DNA of 64,000 nt. Origin: Niastella sp. OAS944. GTDB taxonomy: Bacteria > Bacteroidota > Bacteroidia > Chitinophagales > Chitinophagaceae. Of the stretch, positions 53,009 to 60,914 are shown piece by piece. The stretch spans positions 1 through 64,000 of the forward strand of contig JANUBW010000001.1 of NCBI GenBank assembly GCA_024809215.1, in the 5' to 3' direction. A program made the translations under genes and the position numbers. The notes under the pieces were generated by a model, which saw only the letters and a program-made list of their open reading frames with translations, searched no databases and was not told the origin of the DNA. Within the stretch, counting starts at the first letter, position 1. Each line of letters starts with the position of its first letter.

Positions 53009-53845
53009 TCAAATGGATAACTGATATTGCTTGGGCGTTACGCCATGAATTTGCTTAAAGGCCTGAATAAAACTGGAGAGATTCTCATAGCCAAGTTCAG
53101 AAAAGATCTCACTCGCCTTATAATTGTTTGTACGCAACATTTCTGCCGCCTTTTCCATTCTTTTTTCCAGCAGCCATTTGTTAGGACTTTTTTCATAAAG
53201 CCGTGCAAAACGCCGCTTGAAAGTAGACAGGCTCATATTGCATAAAAAGGCCAGCTCTTCAACGGTGATATTACTGGTAATATGCGATGTCACTGCCTTA
53301 CGGATCAACAGGTCGTCGTTGGTTTCATAGTGCATGTTCCCGATCTGTTGAATTTGGTTTGGATAATGCACGGCAAGATATACAAGCAATTCTTCCAGCT
53401 TAACCTTTTGCAATTGCTGATGTACGGGTTTATCGCCAACAAGTAAGCTGTCGAGCGAACGGGTAAAATTTACCAGGAATTCATCTTTTTCAAATAGCAG
53501 GAAAGGAAGCGGATCAGCTGTTCTTACCGGTCTATCAATTAGCATAGGATGCCGTTCAAAGAAGTTGGCGATGACTGAACTGTCGAATAAGATAAGGATA
53601 CTGTGGTATTCAGCACCGGCGGCTGCCATCTTTTCACTCATCAGGCAATTCCCGGCGGCCAGCATTACAAACTGGTGAGGCTTTACATTGACCTGCACAC
53701 CTGCAAAATGAACTGTTTTTTCGCCGTTGAGCAAAAAAGTGATCATATTCCGTGGCAGCGTTATCATAGCTCTTGGCGCTGGTTTTGCTGACCGATAGCG
53801 AAAGAGGGAAACACCGCCATCGTTAGGTATAGAATTTTCGTTCAT
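53009..53845 (-). CDS. AraC-family transcriptional regulator
   Basis: This is a regulator of 278 residues from ATG 53845; a TTG at 53902 would add 19 residues and overlap the NmrA-like gene by 14 bases. The C-terminal AraC domain (about 180-276) has VEELAFLCNMSLSTFKRRFARLYEKSPNKWLLEKRM and ASEIFSELGYENLSSFIQAFKQIHGVTPKQYQ. The N-terminal region resembles the ExsA/PobR-like sensor part. It follows the NmrA-like gene and may control it and the DinB gene. Confidence 0.9.
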   Translation of the reverse strand: MNENSIPNDGGVSLFRYRSAKPAPRAMITLPRNMITFLLNGEKTVHFAGVQVNVKPHQFVMLAAGNCLMSEKMAAAGAEYHSILILFDSSVIANFFERHPMLIDRPVRTADPLPFLLFEKDEFLVNFTRSLDSLLVGDKPVHQQLQKVKLEELLVYLAVHYPNQIQQIGNMHYETNDDLLIRKAVTSHITSNITVEELAFLCNMSLSTFKRRFARLYEKSPNKWLLEKRMEKAAEMLRTNNYKASEIFSELGYENLSSFIQAFKQIHGVTPKQYQLSI

Positions 53846-53888
53846 TCGAAAGCCTGTGAAATTATTGGAAAGATGCAAATTAGTAATT

Positions 53889-54752
53889 TCAATGCGACTC
53901 AACCAAACTGTTTATATGTTCCTGCAGCGTAATTTTCCCTTTTATATAACCTTTTGTGTCAGTTGTTTTTTCAAATTCCCTCAAACTAATTTCAGTCATA
54001 TTTGTATATGACGCTGCGCCTTGTTCTGAAAAACCTATAGACATAAAGGTGGCTTTCCATTGATCTTTTGGCACCACCTTCACCTCTACTTTTTTACTGA
54101 GCGCTTTTGAAAAAGCTGCTGCTACGTCCCGGGCTGAATAAAGTTCAGGACCGTGAATAGAATTTAATTTCGCCGTATCATTATTCATCATCAACTGTGC
54201 TGCTAATTCACCAATGTCTGCCGGCGCTACCATTGGGAATTTTAAATCGGCGGGGAAAAAGGACAACAATTCTCCAATCTCTTTTATGGCCGGCAGTTGT
54301 TCATCCCAGTTACTCATATAATAACCTGGTCTTATAATGCTATAAGGATATGACAACGTTGCAACATTTTGTTCTAACTCATACAAAACACCAAAATCAC
54401 CAATATCATATCCTGGTTGTGCTCCCAGTGTTGATTCAACAACTACTTTTTTAACATTTGTATTTTTCAATGCTTCTACTAACGAGGCAGCTGTTTTCCT
54501 TTCCTGCAGCGGTGTATCGGTCATGGGGTCGGCAGGCGGGTTTAGTATAAATATTGATCTGCCCTTTTTAAAAATTTCGTGCAATGCAACCGTATCATAA
54601 ATATCAGCAACCGCAATTTGGGCGCCTTTGTTCGTCCATTCTTTGGCGTTCTTTGAACTTCTTGAAATGATGGTTACCTTCTCCCCTGCCCGCAGTAACG
54701 CTTCAGCTAATGCCGAACCTACATGCCCTGTTCCTCCAGTGATAATATGCAT
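53889..54752 (-). CDS. NmrA-like NAD(P)-binding Rossmann protein
   Basis: This is a 287-residue atypical short-chain-dehydrogenase-type protein with an N-terminal dinucleotide-binding motif GGTGHVGSALAEAL (about 6-19) and no clear YxxxK active site, which fits the NmrA/HSCARG or azoreductase-like group. Later blocks such as SIIRPGYYMSNW and FPMVAPADIGELAAQLM are typical. It may sense the NADPH/NADP ratio or act as a quinone reductase. It follows the HxlR gene by 65 bases; HxlR regulators are often paired with such genes. Confidence 0.9.
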   Translation of the reverse strand: MHIITGGTGHVGSALAEALLRAGEKVTIISRSSKNAKEWTNKGAQIAVADIYDTVALHEIFKKGRSIFILNPPADPMTDTPLQERKTAASLVEALKNTNVKKVVVESTLGAQPGYDIGDFGVLYELEQNVATLSYPYSIIRPGYYMSNWDEQLPAIKEIGELLSFFPADLKFPMVAPADIGELAAQLMMNNDTAKLNSIHGPELYSARDVAAAFSKALSKKVEVKVVPKDQWKATFMSIGFSEQGAASYTNMTEISLREFEKTTDTKGYIKGKITLQEHINSLVESH

Positions 54753-54817
54753 AATTTATAATTTAACAGCAATTAATGCATTTATCATGCCGTGCAGGCT
54801 TATAACCTGGTAATTGA

Positions 54818-55183
54818 TTATGCTATTTTCAGCTTCGGGGTCAAACGCGGATTTTCCAGATATTGAGTGCCCCATTCATCCATAACGTTAATCACCGGAA
54901 TTAGTGACAGGCCCAGGTCTGTTAAGAAGTATTCTACTTTGGGCGGCAGCACCGGATATACCTCTCTTCGAATAATTCCATGTTCTTCCAGCTCCTGAAG
55001 TTGCTGATACAAAACTCTTCGGGTAGCTTTAGGATTCATCCGTTGTAATTCACTGGGCCTTTTATGCCCTTTCCAGATATTATGAATAAGGCAGGGCTTC
55101 CATTTCCCGCCAATAATTTCCATGATCATGCCCATACCGCAATCAAGGTCCTTAGGGATCTTTCTTTCTCTCATATTCTTCAT
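54818..55183 (-). CDS. HxlR-family winged-helix regulator
   Basis: This is a 121-residue regulator of the HxlR/YodB type: CGMGMIMEIIGGKWKPCLIHNIWKGHKRPSELQRMNPKATRRVLYQQLQELEEHGIIRRE. The Cys in DLDCGMG sits at the place where YodB-type proteins sense thiol stress and quinones (Cys6-like). It is divergent from the MBL operon, and the gap between them holds two palindromes overlapping a promoter, so it probably represses that operon and its own NmrA-like gene. Confidence 0.93.
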   Translation of the reverse strand: MKNMRERKIPKDLDCGMGMIMEIIGGKWKPCLIHNIWKGHKRPSELQRMNPKATRRVLYQQLQELEEHGIIRREVYPVLPPKVEYFLTDLGLSLIPVINVMDEWGTQYLENPRLTPKLKIA

Positions 55184-55230
55184 ATTCTGATTTGTATGGT
55201 AAAATTAAACAATAAAACCACATGTGGGTA

Positions 55231-55250
55231 TAGGGCTAATTTTAGCCCTA
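55231..55250. promoter_or_regulatory. Palindrome in the HxlR/MBL divergent gap
   Basis: TAGGGCTAA-TT-TTAGCCCTA is a 9-base perfect inverted repeat with a 2-base centre, 48 bases above the HxlR start. It is a candidate operator, probably for HxlR auto-control. Confidence 0.55.
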
Positions 55251-55260
55251 TGCTATAATG

Positions 55261-55301
55261 AAGTACGTACTTGCCTGAAGCAGGCAAGCTACATAGCTTT
55301 G
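55261..55301 (+). promoter_or_regulatory. MBL-operon promoter embedded in palindromes
   Basis: TTG (55271-55273), 20 bases and TAGCTTTG (55294-55301) fit the Bacteroidota promoter. The perfect palindrome AAGTACGTACTT (55261-55272) overlaps the -33 element, and CTTGCCTG-AAG-CAGGCAAG (55270-55288) fills the spacer. A protein bound at either would block polymerase; the divergent HxlR gene product is the natural candidate. Confidence 0.6.
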
Positions 55302-55388
55302 CATACGAATTAAAAAGCCATTTTGAAAGTGGGCCCGCTGAAGAGATGGATCGCTTTTTAATAAACATCAACATAAATTATTTACACA

Positions 55389-56366
55389 ATGAAAAAAGAC
55401 AAATGGGTATCAGTGATCCTGTTATATATATTGATAGTAGTTGCTTTATTTTTCACATCAACCGTTTCGGCACAGGAGAAAACAAAGTCGTTACCACAAC
55501 CTTGTAGTTATCATATGCTAATTGGCGATATTGAGATCATTGCATTTTCGGATGGCAGCATTCCCCAGGAGCTTAATAAACTGATGACAAATACAACGCA
55601 GGCTGAAATTGAAAAACTGACCCACGCGAACTTTCAAACGCCGGTAGTGGAAGCTTCTGTAAATGCTTACCTCGTTAAAACAGGTGGGAAACTCATTCTG
55701 ATAGATGCCGGTACTTCCGAGTTGTACGGCCCTTCGCTCGGACACCTGCCAGCCAGTATGATAAGCGCCGGATACGATCCGAAGCAGATCGATGCAGTGC
55801 TGATCACCCATATTCATACCGATCATACCGGAGGATTGATGGATGGCGATAAGATGGTGTTTCCCAATGCAACTATTTATGTAAGCAAAAAAGAAGCAGA
55901 CTTTTGGCTAAGCGACGAAAGCTATGCCCATGCACCAGCCAAACTGAAGCCTTACTTTGACCAGGCGCGATTAAAAATGCTGCCTTATGTAAAGGCGGGG
56001 AAAATGAAAACATTTGATTATGGTTCAGAACTTTTCCCGGGCATACAGCCCGTAGCCAGCCCCGGGCATACTCCTGGCCATAGCTTTTACCAGGTGATGA
56101 GCAAAGATGAAAAAATAATGTTCTGGGGAGATATAATGCATGTTGCCGCGTTGCAGTTTGCTAAGCCCGATATAACCATTGTGTATGACGTAGATCCTAT
56201 AGCAGCCGCAGCAGCGCGCAAAAAAGCATATGAGGATGCGGCCAAAGGCCGGTACTGGATAGCCGGCGATCACCTGTCGTTTCCGGGCATAGGCCACATT
56301 CGCAAAACAGGAAATGGTTACAACTGGGTGCCCATTAATTATACAACCACCGGCATCGGTCAATAA
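55389..56366 (+). CDS. Exported MBL-fold metallo-hydrolase
   Basis: This is a metallo-beta-lactamase-fold hydrolase of 325 residues with a signal peptide (1-28). The zinc motif THIHTDHTGG is at 140-149 (His141, His143, Asp145, His146), and later ligands are in SPGHTPGHSF and in GDIMHV and GDHLSFPG. It resembles the quorum-quenching lactonase/AidC-type and methyl-parathion-hydrolase-like group. It heads an operon with the M28 and RidA genes, 7 bases before M28. Its promoter carries palindromes (see 55261). Confidence 0.92.
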   Translation: MKKDKWVSVILLYILIVVALFFTSTVSAQEKTKSLPQPCSYHMLIGDIEIIAFSDGSIPQELNKLMTNTTQAEIEKLTHANFQTPVVEASVNAYLVKTGGKLILIDAGTSELYGPSLGHLPASMISAGYDPKQIDAVLITHIHTDHTGGLMDGDKMVFPNATIYVSKKEADFWLSDESYAHAPAKLKPYFDQARLKMLPYVKAGKMKTFDYGSELFPGIQPVASPGHTPGHSFYQVMSKDEKIMFWGDIMHVAALQFAKPDITIVYDVDPIAAAAARKKAYEDAAKGRYWIAGDHLSFPGIGHIRKTGNGYNWVPINYTTTGIGQ

Positions 56367-56373
56367 TAATCGT

Positions 56374-57750
56374 ATGAAAATATTGAGCTTTATGGTAACT
56401 GGCATGTTATCCATCGGTTTGCCAGTATTTGCCCAGGTATCAAATTCATCCGATTCGGGTTTATTTCGTAAACTCTACAATGAGGCATTAAAGAATGGAC
56501 AAACGGATATCAATCTGCGTTATCTTACTTCCCATATTGGCGCCCGTATAAGCGGATCGTTACAGGCACAGCAAACAGTTGAGTGGTCAAAAAAGGTATT
56601 GGCACAATACAAGCCCGATAGCGTTTATCTTCAGCCTGTAACCGTACCTCATTGGGTAAGAGGCGCAAAGGAGCTTTCTTATTACACAGTCAAAGGCCGG
56701 CGGATAAACATGAACGTATGCGCACTGGGAGGGTCCATCGGTACTGATGGATTCTTAACTGCCGGCGTTGTTGAAGTAAGGTCATGGGCCGAATTAGCCT
56801 CGTTACCCGACCAGGCAGTAAAAGGTAAGTTTGTTTTCTTTAACCGGGCTATGGATGCGGGTGAGATCGAAACTTTCAAAGCCTATCTGAATGCGGTAGA
56901 TCAACGCACACAGGGTGCTATTGCAGCCTCACGCCGGGGCGCCGTTGGCGCACTGGTCAGGTCATTAACATTGGCAAAAGATGATTATCCGCATACAGGC
57001 GCCATGAGTTATGATCCCACTGTCAAAAAAATTCCGGCAGCGGCGCTCAGCACCAACAGTGCCGATCTGTTAAGTGATGCATTGAAGAAAGATCCCGGCC
57101 TGCAATATTCTTTACGCATGAATTGCGTTCAACTACCCGATGTGCAGTCATACAATGTTATTGCCGAGATCAGGGGAGCAAAATATCCTGATGAGTATGT
57201 AACGGTAGGCGCACACCTCGATACATGGGACCTCAGCGAAGGCGCCAGTGACGACGGCGCTGGTTTAGTACAGGCCATTGAAGTACTAAGACTATTCAGG
57301 GCAATTGCACTACAACCTGAACGTACTGTGCGGATCATTCTGTATATGAATGAAGAGGCCGGCGCACATGGAGCGATCCTATATGCAAAACAGGCCATGC
57401 TCCGCAATGAAAAACACATCGCCGTTATTGAGTCCGATGCAGGCGGCTTTGCGCCACGTGGATTCAGAATTGAAACAACACCCGAAGCAATGGCCCTGTT
57501 TCAACAATGGAAAGAGTTATTCATACCTTATAAAGCAGGCGACATACAGTTGCAGCAGCGCGGTGTTGACCTGGTGCCTATGAAAACACAGGCAACAGCG
57601 CTCATCAGCCTCGACTGTGACGATAGCCGGTTGTTTTATATTCATCATAGTGCCCTGGATACCTACGATAAAATTAATCCAAGGGAAGTTGCTATGGGCG
57701 CAGCTGCAATGGCCGCTATGGTTGCATTGATCAGTAAATATGGATTATAA
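56374..57750 (+). CDS. Exported M28-family metallopeptidase
   Basis: This is a zinc aminopeptidase-type protein of 458 residues. Signal peptide about 1-20; a PA-like insert (about 130-220) precedes the catalytic domain. Metal ligands fit VGAHLDTWD (His281, Asp283), SDDGAG (Asp294) and YMNEEAGAHG with catalytic Glu327 and ligand Glu328. A distal ligand His in IHHSALDTYDKI is near the end. ATG at 56374 is chosen; the frame is open from 56314. It ends one base before the RidA start, so translational coupling is likely. Confidence 0.92.
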   Translation: MKILSFMVTGMLSIGLPVFAQVSNSSDSGLFRKLYNEALKNGQTDINLRYLTSHIGARISGSLQAQQTVEWSKKVLAQYKPDSVYLQPVTVPHWVRGAKELSYYTVKGRRINMNVCALGGSIGTDGFLTAGVVEVRSWAELASLPDQAVKGKFVFFNRAMDAGEIETFKAYLNAVDQRTQGAIAASRRGAVGALVRSLTLAKDDYPHTGAMSYDPTVKKIPAAALSTNSADLLSDALKKDPGLQYSLRMNCVQLPDVQSYNVIAEIRGAKYPDEYVTVGAHLDTWDLSEGASDDGAGLVQAIEVLRLFRAIALQPERTVRIILYMNEEAGAHGAILYAKQAMLRNEKHIAVIESDAGGFAPRGFRIETTPEAMALFQQWKELFIPYKAGDIQLQQRGVDLVPMKTQATALISLDCDDSRLFYIHHSALDTYDKINPREVAMGAAAMAAMVALISKYGL

Positions 57751-57751
57751 A

Positions 57752-58144
57752 ATGAAAAAAATAATAACTATTGCAGCAATGCTGTTGTTTATAACAACTG
57801 TATCTGCACAAACAAACAATGTAGTATCCAAACCATTTAGTAATTATACCGAATACAAAGGTTTGGTTTTTGTATCGGGCCAGATCGGCAATACCGATGC
57901 AGGTTTCAGTGAAGAAATTCACCAGGCTTTACAGAACGTAAGCGCCATGTTGAAACAGGCCGGAACATCGATGAAAAAAGTGCTGAATGTTACCGTTTAC
58001 CTACGGAATATTCAGCAGATCGATGAGTTCAATAGCATTTACCGCACTTACTTTCAGCCTCCCTACCCCGCCAGAACATGCATTGCGGTAAGCGACCTGG
58101 TAAGAAAGGCAAATGTTGAAATAAGTGTAGTGGCGGCAAAATAA
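57752..58144 (+). CDS. RidA-family protein with signal peptide
   Basis: This is a RidA/YjgF/UK114 protein of 130 residues. It has the family pattern GLVFVSGQIGN, ALQNVSAMLKQAGTSMKKVLNVTVYL and PARTCIAVSDL with the conserved Arg108 (PAR) that binds the enamine/imine carboxylate. Unlike most RidA proteins it starts with a clear signal peptide (MKKIITIAAMLLFITTVSAQ) and so would act in the periplasm. It is the third gene of the MBL-M28-RidA operon, starting one base after the M28 stop. Confidence 0.9.
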   Translation: MKKIITIAAMLLFITTVSAQTNNVVSKPFSNYTEYKGLVFVSGQIGNTDAGFSEEIHQALQNVSAMLKQAGTSMKKVLNVTVYLRNIQQIDEFNSIYRTYFQPPYPARTCIAVSDLVRKANVEISVVAAK

Positions 58145-58179
58145 AGTGTATTAACTGTATTGCTACGCTATATACATGA

Positions 58180-58238
58180 ATGGGCCAACGACCAAATGCG
58201 CCCTTAGTGAAGGGTGCTTCTTTGAGCCGATGGCCCAT
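58180..58238. terminator. Nested hairpin between converging genes (bidirectional terminator-like)
   Basis: The outer arms ATGGGCCA and TGGCCCAT enclose an inner hairpin GCGCCCTT-AGTG-AAGGGTGC. It lies between the RidA stop and the M13 stop. The minus strand has ATTTCA then TGGCCCAT, the plus strand ends in TTTCAATTT; the weak T-run fits a structured, possibly two-way terminator. Confidence 0.6.
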
Positions 58239-58244
58239 TTCAAT

Positions 58245-60257
58245 TTACCAGATCCTGATTCGTTTATCATTTTCGAGGAACATCATGTCGCCAGGCTTCA
58301 CATTAAAAGCTGAGTAAAAATCCGGCGTGTTCATCAGCGGACCATTCACCCGCCACATGGGAGGCGAATGCGGATCGTTATTTATCCAGTAGCGCATGTA
58401 TTCGTCTTTCATTTTTACCCGCCAGATCCTGGCTACCGAAATGAAAAAGCGCTGCATGGGTGTAAACCCGCCGATCCTCGTAGTATCCTGGCCCTGCTTG
58501 GTTAGTTTAAAAGCGTCAAGCGCTACGGCAACGCCGCTTATATCCGCTGTATTTTCACCTACTGTAAGCGCACCTTTTATATGAATACTGTCCAACACAG
58601 TGAATGTACCGTATAGGTCAATGACCTGCTTTGTTATAGCCTTAAACTTTTCATAGTCTTTCGGCGTCCACCAGTTTTTTACATTCCCGTCTTTATCAAA
58701 CTGGGCTCCCTGGTCATCAAACGTGTGTGTCATTTCATGCCCGATAACCATACCTATACCCCCATAGTTAAGCGCGTCATCGGCATTATTGTCAAAATAA
58801 GGAGGCTGCAGAATTCCGGCAGGGAACACAATTTCGTTGGCAGAAGGATTATTATAAGCAGTAACTGTAGAAGGGGTCGTATACCACTCAGTCTTATCAA
58901 CAGGTTTCCCAAGTTTAGCCAGTTTATATTGGAAGTTGTTTGAAGCCGCCGACACCACATTTTCAAAATATTTATTTCTTACAATAGTAACATGGCTGTA
59001 ATCGCGCCACTTATCGGGGTAGCCGATCTTTTTAGTAATGGCGAATAATTTCTCCTTCGCTTTTTGTTTGGTGCTGTCGCTCATCCAGTTCAACTGGTCA
59101 ACTCTACTGGAAAAGGCTTTTTGCAGATTATTCACAAGCTCGAGCATGCGCGCTTTTGCCGACTCAGGGAAATATAGTTTCACATATAATTGTCCCAACG
59201 CTTGTCCCAGATAGTTGTCTACCGCGCTGGCCATGATCTCGCCGCGTGATTTTTGTACAGCCTGTCCCGTCAGGGCCTTATTATATGCAAAGTATGCATC
59301 CACAAAAGGCTTGCTCAAATAATCTGCATAACCACTAATGTAATTCGCTTTCAGATATATTTTCCAATCCCCAAGCGGAATCGATTTCAGAAGCGTGTTC
59401 ACTTTATCATAATAAGATGGCTGTGCTACATTCAGCGAATCCATGGTGGCGCCCAGCGCTTTGAAGAAGGCCGTCCAACCTATATTACCTTGTTTTTTAT
59501 TTAGATCGGCCAGAGCGATCTTATGAAAATTACCTTTTATATCCCGCAATTCAATATTGGTTTTATGAGAAGCGGCCAATTGTTTTTCAATATTGTAAAC
59601 AATCGTTGCGTTCTTTTGCGCCGATACGGAGTCGGTTTCTGTTAATGTAAAAAGAGCAGCGAGGTATTTTTTATAGGCTTGTTGAATAGAAACGGAAGCG
59701 GAGTCGGTTTTGAAATAATAGTCTCTGTCGGGCATGCCTATACCCGCCTGATAAATATGCCCCATATTCATGCTGCTGTTTTCCTGATCGGGCAACACCT
59801 CAAAAGCAATAAGAGAAATGTTGCTCAATTTGCCCTCTTCGGCCATAAATGAGATCATATCAGAAATACTTGCGATACCATTTATCCGGTTCAAACCGGC
59901 CTTAAGAGGTTCAAAACCGCGTTGGTTGATCATATTGGTATCCATTCCGGAAGCAAAGAAATCACCGATCTTTTGTTCCAGGCTACCCGACACATTCTTA
60001 CTTTTTGATATACTATCCAGGATGTCCTGCAACCTTAGGCGCTGCTGAAAGTTCATGAACCTGTAAGCGCCCACACCCGACTGGCTCGCTGGTATTTGTA
60101 CGGTATCGTACCACCGGGCATTTACATAATTAAAAAAATTATCGCCCGGCTTGCGGGTCGAGTCTATTCCTTCAATAGCTATAAACGGTTTTTCGGTTGT
60201 TCTTGTTTGGCAGGCAACAAGAGAAATGGTTATAGATAATAAAAGCCAATTTTTCAT
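58245..60257 (-). CDS. M13-family (neprilysin-like) zinc metallopeptidase lipoprotein
   Basis: This is a 670-residue endopeptidase. A lipobox (SLVAC, Cys about 16) marks a lipoprotein. The zinc motif HEMTH is at His507-His511, followed by the GENTAD motif with Glu568, and NAFY-like NAY sites; the family end motif MxRFFISVARIW is present. It cleaves short peptides in the periplasm. ATG at 60257 was chosen over the frame to 60353. It is divergent from the ACT-domain gene. Confidence 0.94.
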   Translation of the reverse strand: MKNWLLLSITISLVACQTRTTEKPFIAIEGIDSTRKPGDNFFNYVNARWYDTVQIPASQSGVGAYRFMNFQQRLRLQDILDSISKSKNVSGSLEQKIGDFFASGMDTNMINQRGFEPLKAGLNRINGIASISDMISFMAEEGKLSNISLIAFEVLPDQENSSMNMGHIYQAGIGMPDRDYYFKTDSASVSIQQAYKKYLAALFTLTETDSVSAQKNATIVYNIEKQLAASHKTNIELRDIKGNFHKIALADLNKKQGNIGWTAFFKALGATMDSLNVAQPSYYDKVNTLLKSIPLGDWKIYLKANYISGYADYLSKPFVDAYFAYNKALTGQAVQKSRGEIMASAVDNYLGQALGQLYVKLYFPESAKARMLELVNNLQKAFSSRVDQLNWMSDSTKQKAKEKLFAITKKIGYPDKWRDYSHVTIVRNKYFENVVSAASNNFQYKLAKLGKPVDKTEWYTTPSTVTAYNNPSANEIVFPAGILQPPYFDNNADDALNYGGIGMVIGHEMTHTFDDQGAQFDKDGNVKNWWTPKDYEKFKAITKQVIDLYGTFTVLDSIHIKGALTVGENTADISGVAVALDAFKLTKQGQDTTRIGGFTPMQRFFISVARIWRVKMKDEYMRYWINNDPHSPPMWRVNGPLMNTPDFYSAFNVKPGDMMFLENDKRIRIW

Positions 60258-60354
60258 ATCATTAAGGTTAGAAAAGTGAATATAGTTCTTTTTTCCTTTG
60301 GCGGTAAGCTTCCATTGTTCATTATTGGCTGAAGTATAAAAGTAACCGCTCACC

Positions 60355-60362
60355 TAATTTTG
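60355..60362 (+). promoter_or_regulatory. Candidate -7 element of the ACT gene
   Basis: TAATTTTG on the plus strand ends 16 bases before the ATG and fits TAnnTTTG. A TTG at a suitable distance was not found. Confidence 0.4.
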
Positions 60363-60378
60363 AACAAAACAAAAAAAC

Positions 60379-60771
60379 ATGAAAGATCTTGAAATAATAC
60401 TCGACAATCAACCGGGCACATTGGCGCTTTTAGGAGAAACTTTAGGAAAAAACAAGATCAGCCTTGAGGGCGGCGGTGTTTTTCAACATGGAGATATCTG
60501 CATTGCACATTTCCTGGTAGAAGAGGCTGAACGGGCGAAAGAAGTGTTGGAGCAGGTACCTATCAGGGTTGTGAATATTAATGATGTCGTGATCCAGAAG
60601 CTCAGACAGGATGTACCGGGACAATTGGGCTTGTTTTGCAGAAGACTGGCAAATGCCGGCGTCAATATCCTTACTCAATATAGCGATCATGCCAATCAAT
60701 TGATAGTAGTGGTTGATGATCATGAAAAAGCAATACAGGTTTCGGCAGCATGGATGCAGGAATGGTGGTGA
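60379..60771 (+). CDS. Tandem ACT-domain protein
   Basis: This is a 130-residue protein with two ACT-like repeats: LEIILDNQPGTLALLGETLGKNKISLEGGG (about 4-33) and VPGQLGLFCRRLANAGVNILTQYSDHANQLIVVVDD (about 78-113). ACT domains bind amino acids and regulate enzymes. No enzyme partner lies next to it, so it may act alone as a small sensor. A promoter element precedes it. Confidence 0.85.
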   Translation: MKDLEIILDNQPGTLALLGETLGKNKISLEGGGVFQHGDICIAHFLVEEAERAKEVLEQVPIRVVNINDVVIQKLRQDVPGQLGLFCRRLANAGVNILTQYSDHANQLIVVVDDHEKAIQVSAAWMQEWW

Positions 60772-60870
60772 TCTTCAAATATTGCATTCACTGATAAGTT
60801 AGTTGATGTTATTTTTCACCGCTTTTTATGCTATTTTTCCCGCAAAGTGTATTCGAGGGAGCACATACTA

Positions 60871-60899
60871 TTGGATAAGGATAATTTGCCATATTTTTG
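60871..60899 (+). promoter_or_regulatory. Promoter of the LamG/PKD gene
   Basis: TTG (60871-60873), 18 bases and TATTTTTG (60892-60899) fit the Bacteroidota consensus; the ATG follows 16 bases later at 60915. Confidence 0.6.
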
Positions 60900-60914
60900 G
60901 CGCAAACGTGCAAC

